DNA from: Symbiodinium natans
Lineage: Eukaryota > Sar > Dinophyceae > Suessiales > Symbiodiniaceae
Assembly (NCBI GenBank): GCA_905221605.1
Contig: CAJNDS010000337.1
Location: forward strand, 1 to 64,000
DNA: 64,000 nucleotides
Direction: 5' to 3'
Of the stretch, positions 36,311 to 45,830 are shown one piece after another. Each line of letters starts with the position of its first letter. Position 1 is the first letter of the stretch. The notes under the pieces were generated by a model. It made no database searches and had not been told where the DNA came from. It saw nothing but the letters and a program-made list of their open reading frames with translations. The translations under genes were made by a program, and so were the position numbers.

Positions 36311-36727
36311 CTATAGATCTATCGACCGTTGGAAGGAAAACAAGGGACTTAAACTCCATACGGACCAAAAACAAGCAAAACAAATAATAACAATGCTGAA
36401 TAAACATAACGAACATTGCAGGACTGGAAAGCCGAGCCGGGGATAACGTACCAAACACGCAGCATCACGCGCAGTATCACTATTCTCAAGACCCTTTCGT
36501 GGTATCGCGGGCAGCGGCTCCGGACTGATTGGCGGCAGAATGCCGTTGTCTTTCGAGGCGGTGTGACGAAGGAAATGCAGCTCCGACAAGACTGCGATGA
36601 AGAGAACAAACTCATTCGGCAGAATAGGAATGCAAATACCTTTAGAAAGGATGTAGTAACAATGTAGTATATGGTATATGTAGTCCACCTCGCAAGTGTC
36701 GAGCCCAGCTCTCCACTGTAGAAGCAC
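36311..36727 (-). CDS. Weak minus-strand coding candidate
   Basis: The frame has a Pro-rich middle (ILPPISPEPLPAIPRKG) and a hydrophobic segment near the end (FSIVIICFACFWSVWS). A second minus frame overlaps it. No splice sites were tested, so this is tentative. Confidence 0.25.
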   Translation of the reverse strand: MLLQWRAGLDTCEVDYIYHILHCYYILSKGICIPILPNEFVLFIAVLSELHFLRHTASKDNGILPPISPEPLPAIPRKGLENSDTARDAACLVRYPRLGFPVLQCSLCLFSIVIICFACFWSVWSLSPLFSFQRSIDL

Positions 36728-37178
36728 GCAAAGCGTGATTTAAGACTCAGTCTCGTCTGTTTCTGAGATCTTTATGAGCTCTAGCTACCTTTCGGATCTC
36801 ATATTGCATCTCAATGTGTTTCTGTGTCTGTGTGTGCGCGCGCACAATGTGCACAGAAAAGTGCCTGGATCGGAGCTGGCTGCACCATGGCCTTGGCCGA
36901 AATCATGTTGCAAACAAACACGTTTAAAAACATGTGACAAGGACTGTGTCAACATAGCACAGAGCAGCTGCACTTCAGAACTTTGTCCCGGACATTGGTG
37001 GCATCAGAAGCTGCATCGGGCGCAGCCTCCAGACTCTTACTTCAAACATGAACCCGCTCAATACAGATTCTGGAATCTACCACTCGGCGTTCTGAGCCGC
37101 GAGCGGCAGGCTCTTCCACGTCCTGTCCCTGCTCCACTTCCTGGGCGAACTGGTCGAAGGCGATGCGCATGATGCGTA

Positions 37179-38390
37179 CTACACGACCCATGTTGAAAAT
37201 TGAAACAGGCTGGGTTCAACATGTTCAACTGAGAAGGTGACAGGGATTGCAACCTTTGCCGCCGATTCGGGTGGTGGCGGGGGCGGAGGCTCATCTTCGA
37301 TGGGACCCTCTGCTGCTCGCTGCGCCAAGCGGCGTAAGGCGTCCTTGTCAAAAGCCGCTGGCTCCGGTGCTACAGGAGCTGGCTGCTGCTCTTCTGGCGG
37401 TGAGTAGGCTGCGTTCATGGCCGCATTGATGCGCGCCGACGCTGCCAAGTGTGCGATGATATCGATTTGGCCAGAAGCATTCGCAGGGGCTGCTGTCGCA
37501 CCGGGTGTTGTTGTCGGAGCCAGCCCAAGCAATGGTGATGAGGCTGGTAATGTCGCAGGAGCCGACGATTTGGCTGCGACGAGAGCAGCGATGACTGCTT
37601 GGGCTTGTGGTGATAGGGAAGACGGCGCAGGGGCTGCGCCACCTGCTGCGGTGCCTGCTGCAGCACCGGCTCCACCCAGAGCACTCAGAATGGCAAGGGC
37701 TTGTGGATTTGGTGGTGGGGCTTGTGCAGAGTTGTCGATTTGGCCAGATGCTGTCGCAGGGGCTGCAGTCGCGCCGGGAGTTGTTGCCTGAGCCAGCCCA
37801 AGCAATGGTGATGAGGCTGGTAATGTGGGAGGAGCCGACGATTTGGCTGCGACGAGAGCAGCGATGACTGCTTGGGCTTGTGGTGATAGGGAGGATGGCG
37901 CAGGGGCTGTGCCGCCTGCTGCGGTGCCTGCTGCAGCACCGGCTCCACCCAGGGCACTGAGAATGGCAAGGGCTTGTGGATTTGGTGGTGGGGCTTGTGC
38001 AGAGTTGGCTGGGTTCTGTGCTGCCAAGGCTGCTACCAGTGCAGCCGTTTGGGGGTTCTGTGCTGGTGCAGTCGCGGCATTTTGCAGAGTTGCTAATATG
38101 GCGGCTGCCTGTGGGTTTGGTGCGATGGGCGGTGGAGGTGCTGCAGTCACGAGCGCGGGGATGCTCTGCACAGTCTGCCAAGCTTGCCCGGGCAATCCGC
38201 CAGGTCCCAACGCTGTCGGAGCCTCTGCGGGCGACATGCGTTTTAAACTTGTAGCGCATTCTGAACCCGGATCTCTTGCATCTCTCGTTCTTTCCGCACT
38301 TGCTCTCCAGTGCTCCCGCCCTTCTGGGTTTCCTGCCACTGTCTCACCCGGTGCCTCACCGCTCCGAGGCTGCTTGTTGGCCTCCACCAA
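37179..38390 (-). CDS. Ala/Pro-rich protein with a duplicated 91-residue unit, then half a CCCH finger
   Basis: The frame is open for about 400 codons. The first ATG is at 38237 (MSPAEAPTALGPGG); coding-like sequence upstream suggests an earlier exon or start. Residues encoded by 38006-37734 and 37733-37461 form two tandem 91-residue copies rich in Ala, Pro, Gln and Leu, including NPQALAILSALGG and SPQAQAVIAALVAAKS. A C-terminal helix (FDKDALRRLAQRAAEGP) and a proline run follow. Near 37200 the reading shifts: the adjacent minus-strand frame encodes PACFNFQHGSC, the C-x7-C first half of a CCCH zinc finger, with a GT right after it that could be a splice donor. The product is probably an RNA-associated low-complexity protein. 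The junction between the two frames is unresolved. Confidence 0.5.
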   Translation of the reverse strand: MVEANKQPRSGEAPGETVAGNPEGREHWRASAERTRDARDPGSECATSLKRMSPAEAPTALGPGGLPGQAWQTVQSIPALVTAAPPPPIAPNPQAAAILATLQNAATAPAQNPQTAALVAALAAQNPANSAQAPPPNPQALAILSALGGAGAAAGTAAGGTAPAPSSLSPQAQAVIAALVAAKSSAPPTLPASSPLLGLAQATTPGATAAPATASGQIDNSAQAPPPNPQALAILSALGGAGAAAGTAAGGAAPAPSSLSPQAQAVIAALVAAKSSAPATLPASSPLLGLAPTTTPGATAAPANASGQIDIIAHLAASARINAAMNAAYSPPEEQQPAPVAPEPAAFDKDALRRLAQRAAEGPIEDEPPPPPPPESAAKVAIPVTFSVEHVEPSLFQFSTWVV

Positions 38391-38659
38391 GAAACGGATA
38401 TAAAAGGATTGTCAAATTGTCAATTGAACTCACAAAACCAACACGCATGGAACCAGTATGTGAGGGATTTGTGGCATTTGGTTATGGCGTGAAAGCCGTT
38501 GAGTGGGCGGTCCTGTAGTGATGCATCTTCTGCTGGCCTGCCACATGCACACCGTTGCACACCGTTGTGCAACTGACAAGATTGGTCGCGGCCCAAGGCC
38601 TCTTTTGGCCTGGGGCTGGTGCTTGCCTCAGAGAACGACTTCGCGACTACCACTTCGTG

Positions 38660-38767
38660 CTACTGCTTAGATATGCCAAGACACGGATCCCGGCGGCGTC
38701 CCTCAATCAACACCATGACCTCATTTGGCGCAGGGTGCTCAATTTTGAGAGGGTCGACTCGGACCTC
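38660..38767 (-). CDS. Terminal exon, unknown
   Basis: After acceptor GCTAAGAG the frame encodes VRVDPLKIEHPAPNEVMVLI and ends GISKQ, stop. It lies opposite a long plus-strand open frame that I reject. A further coding-like minus segment is at 38966-39163 (MLEPLMHKRFGDGTLRRKEF). Confidence 0.4.
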   Translation of the reverse strand, partial: EVRVDPLKIEHPAPNEVMVLIEGRRRDPCLGISKQ

Positions 38768-39836
38768 TTAGCAGCTGAGGTGGTGTGCGCTCGAAGAACG
38801 AAGGATCGCATGTGGAGGCGAGCCATGGCTCACAGAGCTCTCGACCGCATCCGCTCAATTTTTCGACTAGCTTTGGGTCACTTTAAGGTATCTTTAAGGG
38901 AGTCACAGCGAGTCTCCTCCGAGAGCTGCGTCACGACGTTGCTTCGTTTCTGCAGCCCGTCTGAGTCATCTGACCACTGTATGCAACATGATGCAAAACG
39001 ACAGCACGCTACCCATAAAATCTACTTGCGTGAATTCCTTCCTCCTGAGGGTGCCGTCTCCAAAACGTTTATGCATCAAGGGCTCAAGCATGGCTACCCG
39101 AACCTGAGTGGCGTCCTGTGCGACAACATGCGACAACAAAAAGGCATGCATCATGGCGGTCACTCACAAGTCAAGCACACGCAGGAAGTGAAGCGCGCGG
39201 GCTGCACTGACTGCGGCTCACACGGCCACACCGAAGCCTGTCGAAGTCCAAGAAGTGGGACTTCACCTGCAAAGTCCGCGCCCTCAAAGGTCCAAGCATT
39301 TCAAAGCCTTCCGGCCTTTGATGGCCTTTGTGTCCTTAGGGACTGCAGACAAGGAGCATTGATGGTAGAATGCTCCGCCCGGCGAGCAACCCAAAGCCTC
39401 AGCAGGTTTGCCAAAAGCGCCTGCTCCGCTCGGATTTGTGCATGCGGTTACACGCAAAACCGCAAAACCCGCAAAACCCGCATGAGTTTACCGAGTTCGG
39501 AGCTCCGCTTCAGCTAGCAATTCCTGTCATTTGCCAGAGCACAATGCTTGATACAGCATGCACCAGCAGCGGACTGGCAACAGGCAATTTGTAGAAAATT
39601 TGATCCTCCGCATCAGGCTGCAAGTGGTGTCGTACCCTCACACGCCTAAGCTCCCAAGACTCCGGGCTTTCAATTCTCTTTCAATGGCCTTCAATGGCTC
39701 TCGAGGTGTCAAGGAATAGTAAGCATGGCTCAGCACTCGCTGTGTTTCTGGGACATGGACTCGGACTTCTTGAGGAAGGCCGATCCCTGATCAAAGGAAA
39801 CCACGACAACATCTCTCCATACTCGAGATGCGAACG

Positions 39837-39862
39837 TACATGTATACAGCTGTATACATGTA
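39837..39862. repeat. Perfect 26-base palindrome
   Basis: The left arm TACATGTATACAG (39837-39849) is followed at once by its exact reverse complement CTGTATACATGTA. No gene is evident immediately around it. Confidence 0.95.
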
Positions 39863-40222
39863 TGGCGCAGACTGGCTCACCTTCGTGACCGGAGTCGGGC
39901 AAAGATCATCCGCATCATCCGTGTTCAATGGTACCTGAACATCCCAAGTGTCTAGCAAAAATTGGGGGGTTAGTGCGCCTCCCGAGAGGCACCTCAAGGA
40001 TGGCATTGCAGAACTGCTTGTAGTTGAAGAGGCCTCAGAGACTTCCTCGTCGGCTACGCAACTCCACTTCACTGAGCACCAGTCCGTTGAGATTAAAGAT
40101 CCGCTGCAGCATCTCCAGCTCCTGCACAGAGCTCTGACACGCACTGACAAGGGGTTCTCTGATATGCTCTGACGTGCTCTGATGTGCGCCTCGCTGTAAC
40201 TGTCCCCGCTGTCACAATCTAC

Positions 40223-40708
40223 TCAATAGTACACGCCGCGTAAGGATGCGTAAGGGTTCGTAAATGCTGCCGCTCGCTTGGTATCCTTGGAATCGAGCTC
40301 GATTCGAAGAATGGTGAAGACAGTTCTCGCCTCAAAATGCAATGCAAAGTCTGTGAACATGTGCGAGAATTGACTGAATGTCCCTGCCTGCCCCATGCTC
40401 ACTGCACCGCGACGCAGGCGGTCCACTTCCTGCAAAAAAGGGGAAGAGACGGGAGGATATTGCTGCGCAGACAGTCGGCACATATGACAGCAAAAAGTTA
40501 GCATATGGTCGAGCACATGTTGGGAGCCTGAAAGCTTCCATGGAGTCGGAGGCGCCGGGAGGCGATCTCGGCCTGCATTCGTCAGCCACAGCTGTAGATG
40601 CTCCGATCTGCCTCACGCAGCCTTGAGTCGGGCGAGAAGCTCTGCATCAAGCTGCTCCTGATCCTCAAAGCCCATACTTTGCAAAATCACAGCCACTCCT
40701 TGCAATAC
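40223..40708 (-). CDS. Two C-terminal exons joined by a GC-AG intron
   Basis: The exon at 40708-40622 starts after acceptor ATCATGCAG and reads VLQGVAVILQSMGFEDQEQL and then DAELLARLK. The exon at 40429-40223 starts after an excellent acceptor (CCCCTTTTTTGCAG), reads EVDRLRRGAVSMGQAGTFSQ and ends ASLRGVYY, stop. Joining them through a 192-base GC-AG intron is phase-consistent (0/0). Without splicing, the first exon would stop three codons later at 40613. The product is helical and soluble; no family is recognised. Confidence 0.5.
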
Positions 40709-41161
40709 CTGCATGATCGTTCTTAGTCACGACTCCACTTGCAGAAGGGCAAAATGATGGCAGGCGTTGTGGTTCCCCACATCATGTGACTACATACAGA
40801 AAGGTTAGAGCTGTTCAGGGACACAAATGAAACAGCTGTTTTGATAGCTGGCAGAACTGAGAACTTGGGGAAGACCAGGAAGGGCCATGTGAGGCCAGCT
40901 ACAATGTCGTTCAGTGAGTGGGGGGTCATGCTGTTGTAACTCATGGCTCGTGGATGCTCGTGGCGGGATCGTGTCTGAGCTAGTAGTCAAGAAACACGCA
41001 TGCGCAAACATGCAAAAGAACACTCCTGGCCGGCTGCCACTCGCATGGGCTCTCGGCCACTCCACGTGGCTGGCCCGGCCCACTGACGCCTCTGAGCCAG
41101 TTCTTGCTCGCTCATTTAGAACACAGACCTTTTCAAGATTTTTCAAGGGCTACCTCCGTTG

Positions 41162-41404
41162 TTACGTGCTTGCAGCACTCTGCAAAACCCTTGCACATGT
41201 AGGCCAAGGCATCGACGCAGACATCGGACTGCGAGTGCTTTGCGACAGCACACTGGCAGAACATGGCAAAACAAGGTTTGAATGCAGTCCGTATGCAAGC
41301 TTAATGGCAGAGCACCTCCCTTGGCACGGCTCGTCTATGAGAGACTGGATTTCTTTGTCCAGTGCCTTGAGGCTGGATTGTGCAAAGCTTCCGATGGTTG
41401 CCAC
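41162..41404 (-). CDS. Exon candidate, unknown
   Basis: The frame begins IGSFAQSSLKALDKEIQSLI and stays protein-like for about 50 residues before becoming less convincing. It may be an upstream exon of the gene at 40.2-40.7 kb. Confidence 0.35.
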   Translation of the reverse strand: MATIGSFAQSSLKALDKEIQSLIDEPCQGRCSAIKLAYGLHSNLVLPCSASVLSQSTRSPMSASMPWPTCARVLQSAAST

Positions 41405-41860
41405 AGTGACGCTGGGGCGAGAGCCACGTAACTAATACCACCGGTATCAGCATTGTAGTATCGCTGTAGCAATAGGTTCAGCTCGTGTTCTGAGATGTCC
41501 TGGCCAGGACGTGTCGCACAAGAGGTGGCACGGCGACAAGAGCGAAAGGTGGCTGCTCCCCAATGATAAGGACATACAAGGACACAAGCACCTACGCAAA
41601 AGCGCACCGCTTGCCTGCATGAAAGGGAAGTGGCTGCAGAACTGTGCCTCCGTGACCTGCCAACCCCCATTTCAAAGCTCCAGATGTCGCACAAAACTAC
41701 ATAGCTCCACTCTTGTGTGGCTTCTGATGGGTGACAGACAAGCTCTCACACTGGTTTACAGCAGGAATCTTGCTCGGTACCATACGAGGCAAGCAAAATA
41801 ATAGCTAGTATATGCGTATACAGATATATTCACAGAATACGTACTCTATGCACATATATC

Positions 41861-41905
41861 CGCCGACCCCTGCTTTAGCGGGGGAGGCGTCAGTGAAGAC
41901 CCATT
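41861..41905. repeat. Dispersed hairpin element, copy 2
   Basis: It matches the element at 15521-15564 at most positions: GCCGACCCC, a stem (CCCCTGCT with AGCGGGGG, one G-U-type pair), AGGCGT, AGTGAAG and CCCATT. It also follows AT-rich simple sequence. Confidence 0.7.
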
Positions 41906-41994
41906 TGCCCTCATGCCCAAACCCCCCCGCCCTCACCCCCTCGACCTCACCCTTACCCTGTTAGGGGCTCCAGCGCTGTTTTAGGGGCTCCAGT

Positions 41995-42779
41995 GCAGCC
42001 CCCCCCCCGCCCCCCCCCCCCCCCCCCCCCCCCCCCGCCCCCCCCCCCCCCGCCCACCCGCCCACCGCCCCCACCCCCCACCCCCCCCGCCCTCACCCCT
42101 TACCCCCCACCTCACCCCTGCCCCTGACCTTTTACTTGGAAATGAAGTGTGTCAGGGGTTTAGGGCATGCCCGGACCCCTACCCCCCACCTCACCCCTAC
42201 CCCTTGCCTTTTTGCTTGGAAATGAAGTTGAGGGGCTCCAGTGCATGCCCGGACCCACCTCACCCCTACCCTGACCTTTGTGTGTCAGGGGTTTAGGGCA
42301 TGCCCGGACCCCTACCCCTCACCCCTACCCCTTGCCTTTGACTTGGAAATGAAGTGTTTGAGGGGCTCCAGTGCATGCCCGGACCCCCCCCGCCCACCCC
42401 GCCCACCCCGCCCCGCCTCACCCCTTCTCACCCCTTCGCCTCTGCCCCCAACCTTGGCCCCTGCCCCCCCCACCCCCCCGCCCTCACCCCTTACCCCCCA
42501 CCTCACCCCTACCCCTGACCTTTTACTTGGAAATGAAGTGTGTCAGGGGTTTAGGGCATGCCCGGACCCCTACCCCCCACCTCACCCCTACCCCTTGCCT
42601 TTTGCTTGGAAATGAAGTTTTTGAGGGGCTGCAGTGCATGCCCGGACCCCCCCCGCCCCCCCCCGCCCACCCCGCCCACCCCGCCCCGCCCCGCCTTCAC
42701 CCCTTCACCTCTGCCCCCAACCCCCCCCACCCCCCCGCCATCACCGCTTACCCCCCACCTCACCCCGGTTCGGCTCTCC
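41995..42779. repeat. C-rich minisatellite with two alternating unit types
   Basis: Long C runs and CACCCC-rich sequence alternate with two related units. One reads CTTGGAAATGAAGTGTGTCA, then GGGGTTTAGGGCATGCCCGG. The other reads CTTGGAAATGAAGT, then TGAGGGGCTCCAGTGCATGC. Each recurs two to four times. A related CCTTGGAATCG motif and C runs follow hairpin copy 1 near 15.70-15.79 kb. Confidence 0.9.
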
Positions 42780-42864
42780 TGGTTAAGGGGGTTGAGGGTT
42801 TAGTAGTTTGGGGTTTAAGGGTTCAGGGTTTCGAGTTTAAGGTGTGAGGTTTAGGGTTTAAGGT
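42780..42864. repeat. Degenerate TTTAGGG-like telomeric patch
   Basis: Sequence after the minisatellite consists of GGGTTTAG, GGGTTTAAGG, GTTCAGGGTTT, GAGTTTAAGG and GGTTTAGGGTTTAAGG. All are close to the TTTAGGG telomere repeat known from plants and dinoflagellates. It is short and imperfect, so it is an internal relic at most. Confidence 0.55.
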
Positions 42865-43403
42865 TGCGCGCCAACTCCCTGCGCGTGAAGACTCAATGTT
42901 TCGCCCCCCCTGAACTCTAGAACCTATGGATATATGTAAGCGCAATGTAGGGGGTGTTTGTGTAAACCCTAGGGCCTCCTGTCGGGGTCGGCGGCATTGG
43001 CGGTAGCCATTAAATATATATAAGCTCTCATGTCACCTTCCCCGCGAATCGAGGGCAAAGGAGTGATGTATCCAGAGATCGTTCCGAGTCCTGCAGATTC
43101 ATCAGCGCTCGAGCAGAACGTCTGCAAGATTTTTGCAAACATGATTCTGACGGCTCCTGAAAGCACTTCGAAAAGATCACCTGAGCTGGGCTCAAAGGGA
43201 TCTCGTGCTTCGGCTTATTGAACAGCACCGACCAGAATGCAAGACCTGCTCAAAGCCTCAACGGACACAAGATGACACCAAGGCTACAAATATTTACACT
43301 GAGAATCAATGAAGCGACTTGAAGGGAGAGTTAAGCCAGTTAAGCGGCTCCACGGGTCTTCACGAGTAGGGCAAGCCGTCGCAGTGTCTGTTCGACAGCG
43401 ACC

Positions 43404-43775
43404 TCACGGAGTAAGTTTGAAGACTGGTGCTGCATGTGTAGTCTGATGAGGTCTGACGCATTGCTCGCTTATCGGACACATGCTCTTTCCCCACCCAGAA
43501 TCACCCCGAGCCTCGTCATCGCAGGGGCTAATGTCTTGACCATGCTTCTTCAAACAATGTCCAGGCCTGCACTCGAGTATCCCGGATATTCTGACTGATG
43601 ACTTCAGGAGCTTGCGCCTGGGCACCTTCACAGCTGGTTGCTTTTCCAGCTCTGAAGCCTCCCAGTCACGGCCGCTGGCGCTGCACATCATGACATTCCC
43701 GCACGGGAGCGTACCCCGAACACTGCGTCCACTGCACGGAGAAAGTCGAGGTGGCGAACAACCTGAGGGGAACAT
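43404..43775 (-). CDS. Exon candidate, basic region
   Basis: The frame contains ELEKQPAVKVPRRKLLKSSV followed by GILECRPGHCLKKHGQD and an acidic stretch. The composition is coding-like and parallels minus-strand segments at 43919-44185. Family and splice sites are not determined. Confidence 0.35.
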   Translation of the reverse strand: MFPSGCSPPRLSPCSGRSVRGTLPCGNVMMCSASGRDWEASELEKQPAVKVPRRKLLKSSVRISGILECRPGHCLKKHGQDISPCDDEARGDSGWGKSMCPISEQCVRPHQTTHAAPVFKLTP

Positions 43776-44811
43776 TGAAATACATTGAAGACTCTTGGAC
43801 GTTCTTGGATGTTCTCAAGGATTGGATGCCACCTGCGGCTTCATGGCATCTTGTGCCGGATCCGTGAAGAAGTCCTGAAGGCACTACTGGGTCTCGGCAG
43901 TTTAGACTTCTGGACTCCTCAAAACGTGACAAGAAAAGGCAGCGGATGGCAGCGGGACAAAGCTGAGCCGAAAACCGTGAGAACTCGCATCTGTTCTGCC
44001 CGTAGATTTGGAACCTCTGCTGAGCGTGAGCAAAGCCAGCAATCAATCATGCAAACACCAATGTGCAACCTGTCACGACATCGAATCTTCTCAGCAGAGT
44101 GGTCTGAGCCGAAAACGATGGCATTCAATCCACGCACAAACTGATGAGGACTGCATCGGCCACATCGTAGTGGATCGAAATCCAAGAAGAAGTCCTGTCA
44201 TGTCATGGACTCATGGACGTGCGAGAAGCACCAACTGCTTTTTCACTCTCTACCGGTCTACCGCCTTTGCCCGAATACGTCGGGTGAAGACATAGCCCTT
44301 GCAAGGCTGCTGTGGGAGCAAATGCAATTCTGACACGAGAGCTGAACTCTGGCTATGGCCTGTATTTCATGCAGTATGTCTCGCACTTCCTCGGGATAGT
44401 CCTCCCAGGTCAGCTAAGAGCAGCTAACCCACTTTCTGCCGTTGTTCTCACCTCAGGCTGGGCCGAGGGTGACGGTGGAGCCTGAGCAATGCTTGCAGCA
44501 GTCTTGCAGCATGTTGCAGTCCACAGCCTGCGGTCATGTCGATCAGCCTAAGAAACTCTCAGAGTCTGAGAGCTGGCCTCCCAGGCCTGCATCGGCAAAG
44601 AGAAACCTGCGAGTTAGCATGAGTTAAGTTGGCATGTTCTCAATGAATGAACGGGCCACGGCACAACACCGAAGCTGAGAGCAGGGCGGAACGGAGGTGG
44701 TGCCATTGCACCTGTCAGACATGCTGTTGTTCGCGACTCATGTCCACCTCGCCGTGCCTTTGCGGCTGGCCTCTTGTCGCCGACCCGAGGAGTGCAAAGC
44801 TTGAAGTTAAA

Positions 44812-45080
44812 TTAAAAGCTTGCATAATGACTAGATCGGGGCGATTCCGTGTAGGCTTTGTAGCATTGCTTGAGTTCTGAGAGCAGCAGTTTTGCCACAA
44901 GCGTGAGACGAGCCCAGCAGTCTTTGCAGGGCTTCCGGAAGGCCTTGAGCCAAAACCTTACAGGCAGCCCACCTTCTGTACTGCAACTTTTGTTCAACAC
45001 CGATTCAGCACTGCAAAAGCTGCGGGCAGAGGTCAGCAAAGGGCAGGTCTCGCACCCACAGCTTGGGGCCCCAGACCTCA
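44812..45080 (-). CDS. Exon candidate, helical
   Basis: The frame contains LPVRFWLKAFRKPCKDCWAR followed by LTLVAKLLLSELKQCYKAYT and runs to a stop. It probably starts after an internal acceptor. The product is unknown. Confidence 0.4.
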
Positions 45081-45255
45081 GCAGGCCACCGTGGCAATGC
45101 CACCGTGGCAAGGTCACCGTTTATTAAGAGTTTCTTTTTCATTTCCCTTCAGACCGTCTGCTAGACTTGGGCACCGGCCACAAAGACAAACGCCGAATGT
45201 ATACCTTCAGTTCATCCCAGGTTCATCGTGACAGTGTGCAACGCAGCTTATTTTG

Positions 45256-45342
45256 TCAACTTTCTCTTGCCAGGATGCCAAAAATGATCATCAGCACTAT
45301 GACAATGAAGCCCATGCCTCCAAATGTTGCAGAGGCAAAGCT
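45256..45342 (-). CDS. Terminal exon with a C-terminal membrane helix
   Basis: After acceptor CTTTGCCAG the frame encodes SFASATFGGMGFIVIVLMII, then FGILARES and a stop. A hydrophobic C-terminal segment with a short charged tail suggests a tail-anchored or multi-pass protein. No family is assigned. Confidence 0.45.
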   Translation of the reverse strand, partial: SFASATFGGMGFIVIVLMIIFGILARES

Positions 45343-45807
45343 GGCAAAGGGCCGGCAAAGGAGCCAACTACAGCTTCCCTTCATCTCCCGCTACATCCGC
45401 ACCATAGATTCGCTGCTGCGTAAAAGGTCTCGTCCGCTGCATGGCCTCACTATGGTGACATGCTAGGCAACATAAAGGCAAAGTTCCGCTTACCTCCTGC
45501 AAAGCCAGTCACTGCTTCAAGTTCCCACTGCAATAGCGCGTCTGACTCCTCCTCGCCCACTGGACACAAACTGTCTCGCTGGCTGAAATGGAGCCCCGCT
45601 CAAGACACCAACCGAGGGCTGTTCGACGTCGCAGGCAGATTGCCGCTGCTGTGTAGCAAAGCCCACACCTGAAGTGTCACCACAAAGTACGCCATGCATA
45701 TCATTGCACAGCCATGCATATCATTGCACAGCACCACACACAGATCACAGCAGCGTGCCAGCAGGGTGCTTGCCAGATTTTTGCAGGGGCAGCTTCAGCC
45801 CCTGCCT

Positions 45808-45830
45808 TGTTTGAGCCAAAAATGGCATGG
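45808..45830 (-). other. Relic of the dinoflagellate spliced leader
   Basis: On the minus strand the sequence reads CCATGCCATTTTTGGCTCAA. Against the conserved 22-base dinoflagellate leader (…GCCATTTTGGCTCAAG) it has one inserted T, one deleted base and one substitution in about 21 positions. Such relics mark places where a trans-spliced mRNA was copied back into the genome. It lies inside a coding-like minus-strand frame (45701-46102), so the frame itself is doubtful. Confidence 0.6.

Noticed and set aside
34682-36316. 544-codon plus-strand frame and 296-codon minus-strand Glu/Lys frame
   Set aside because: Both translate the pyrimidine/purine repeat block.
38555-39517. Plus-strand open frame of 320 codons with a zinc-knuckle-like CxxC…H…C
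   Set aside because: The minus strand of the same region has better coding segments with splice acceptors (38767-38660, 38966-39163), and the knuckle spacing is wrong (H-x3-C).
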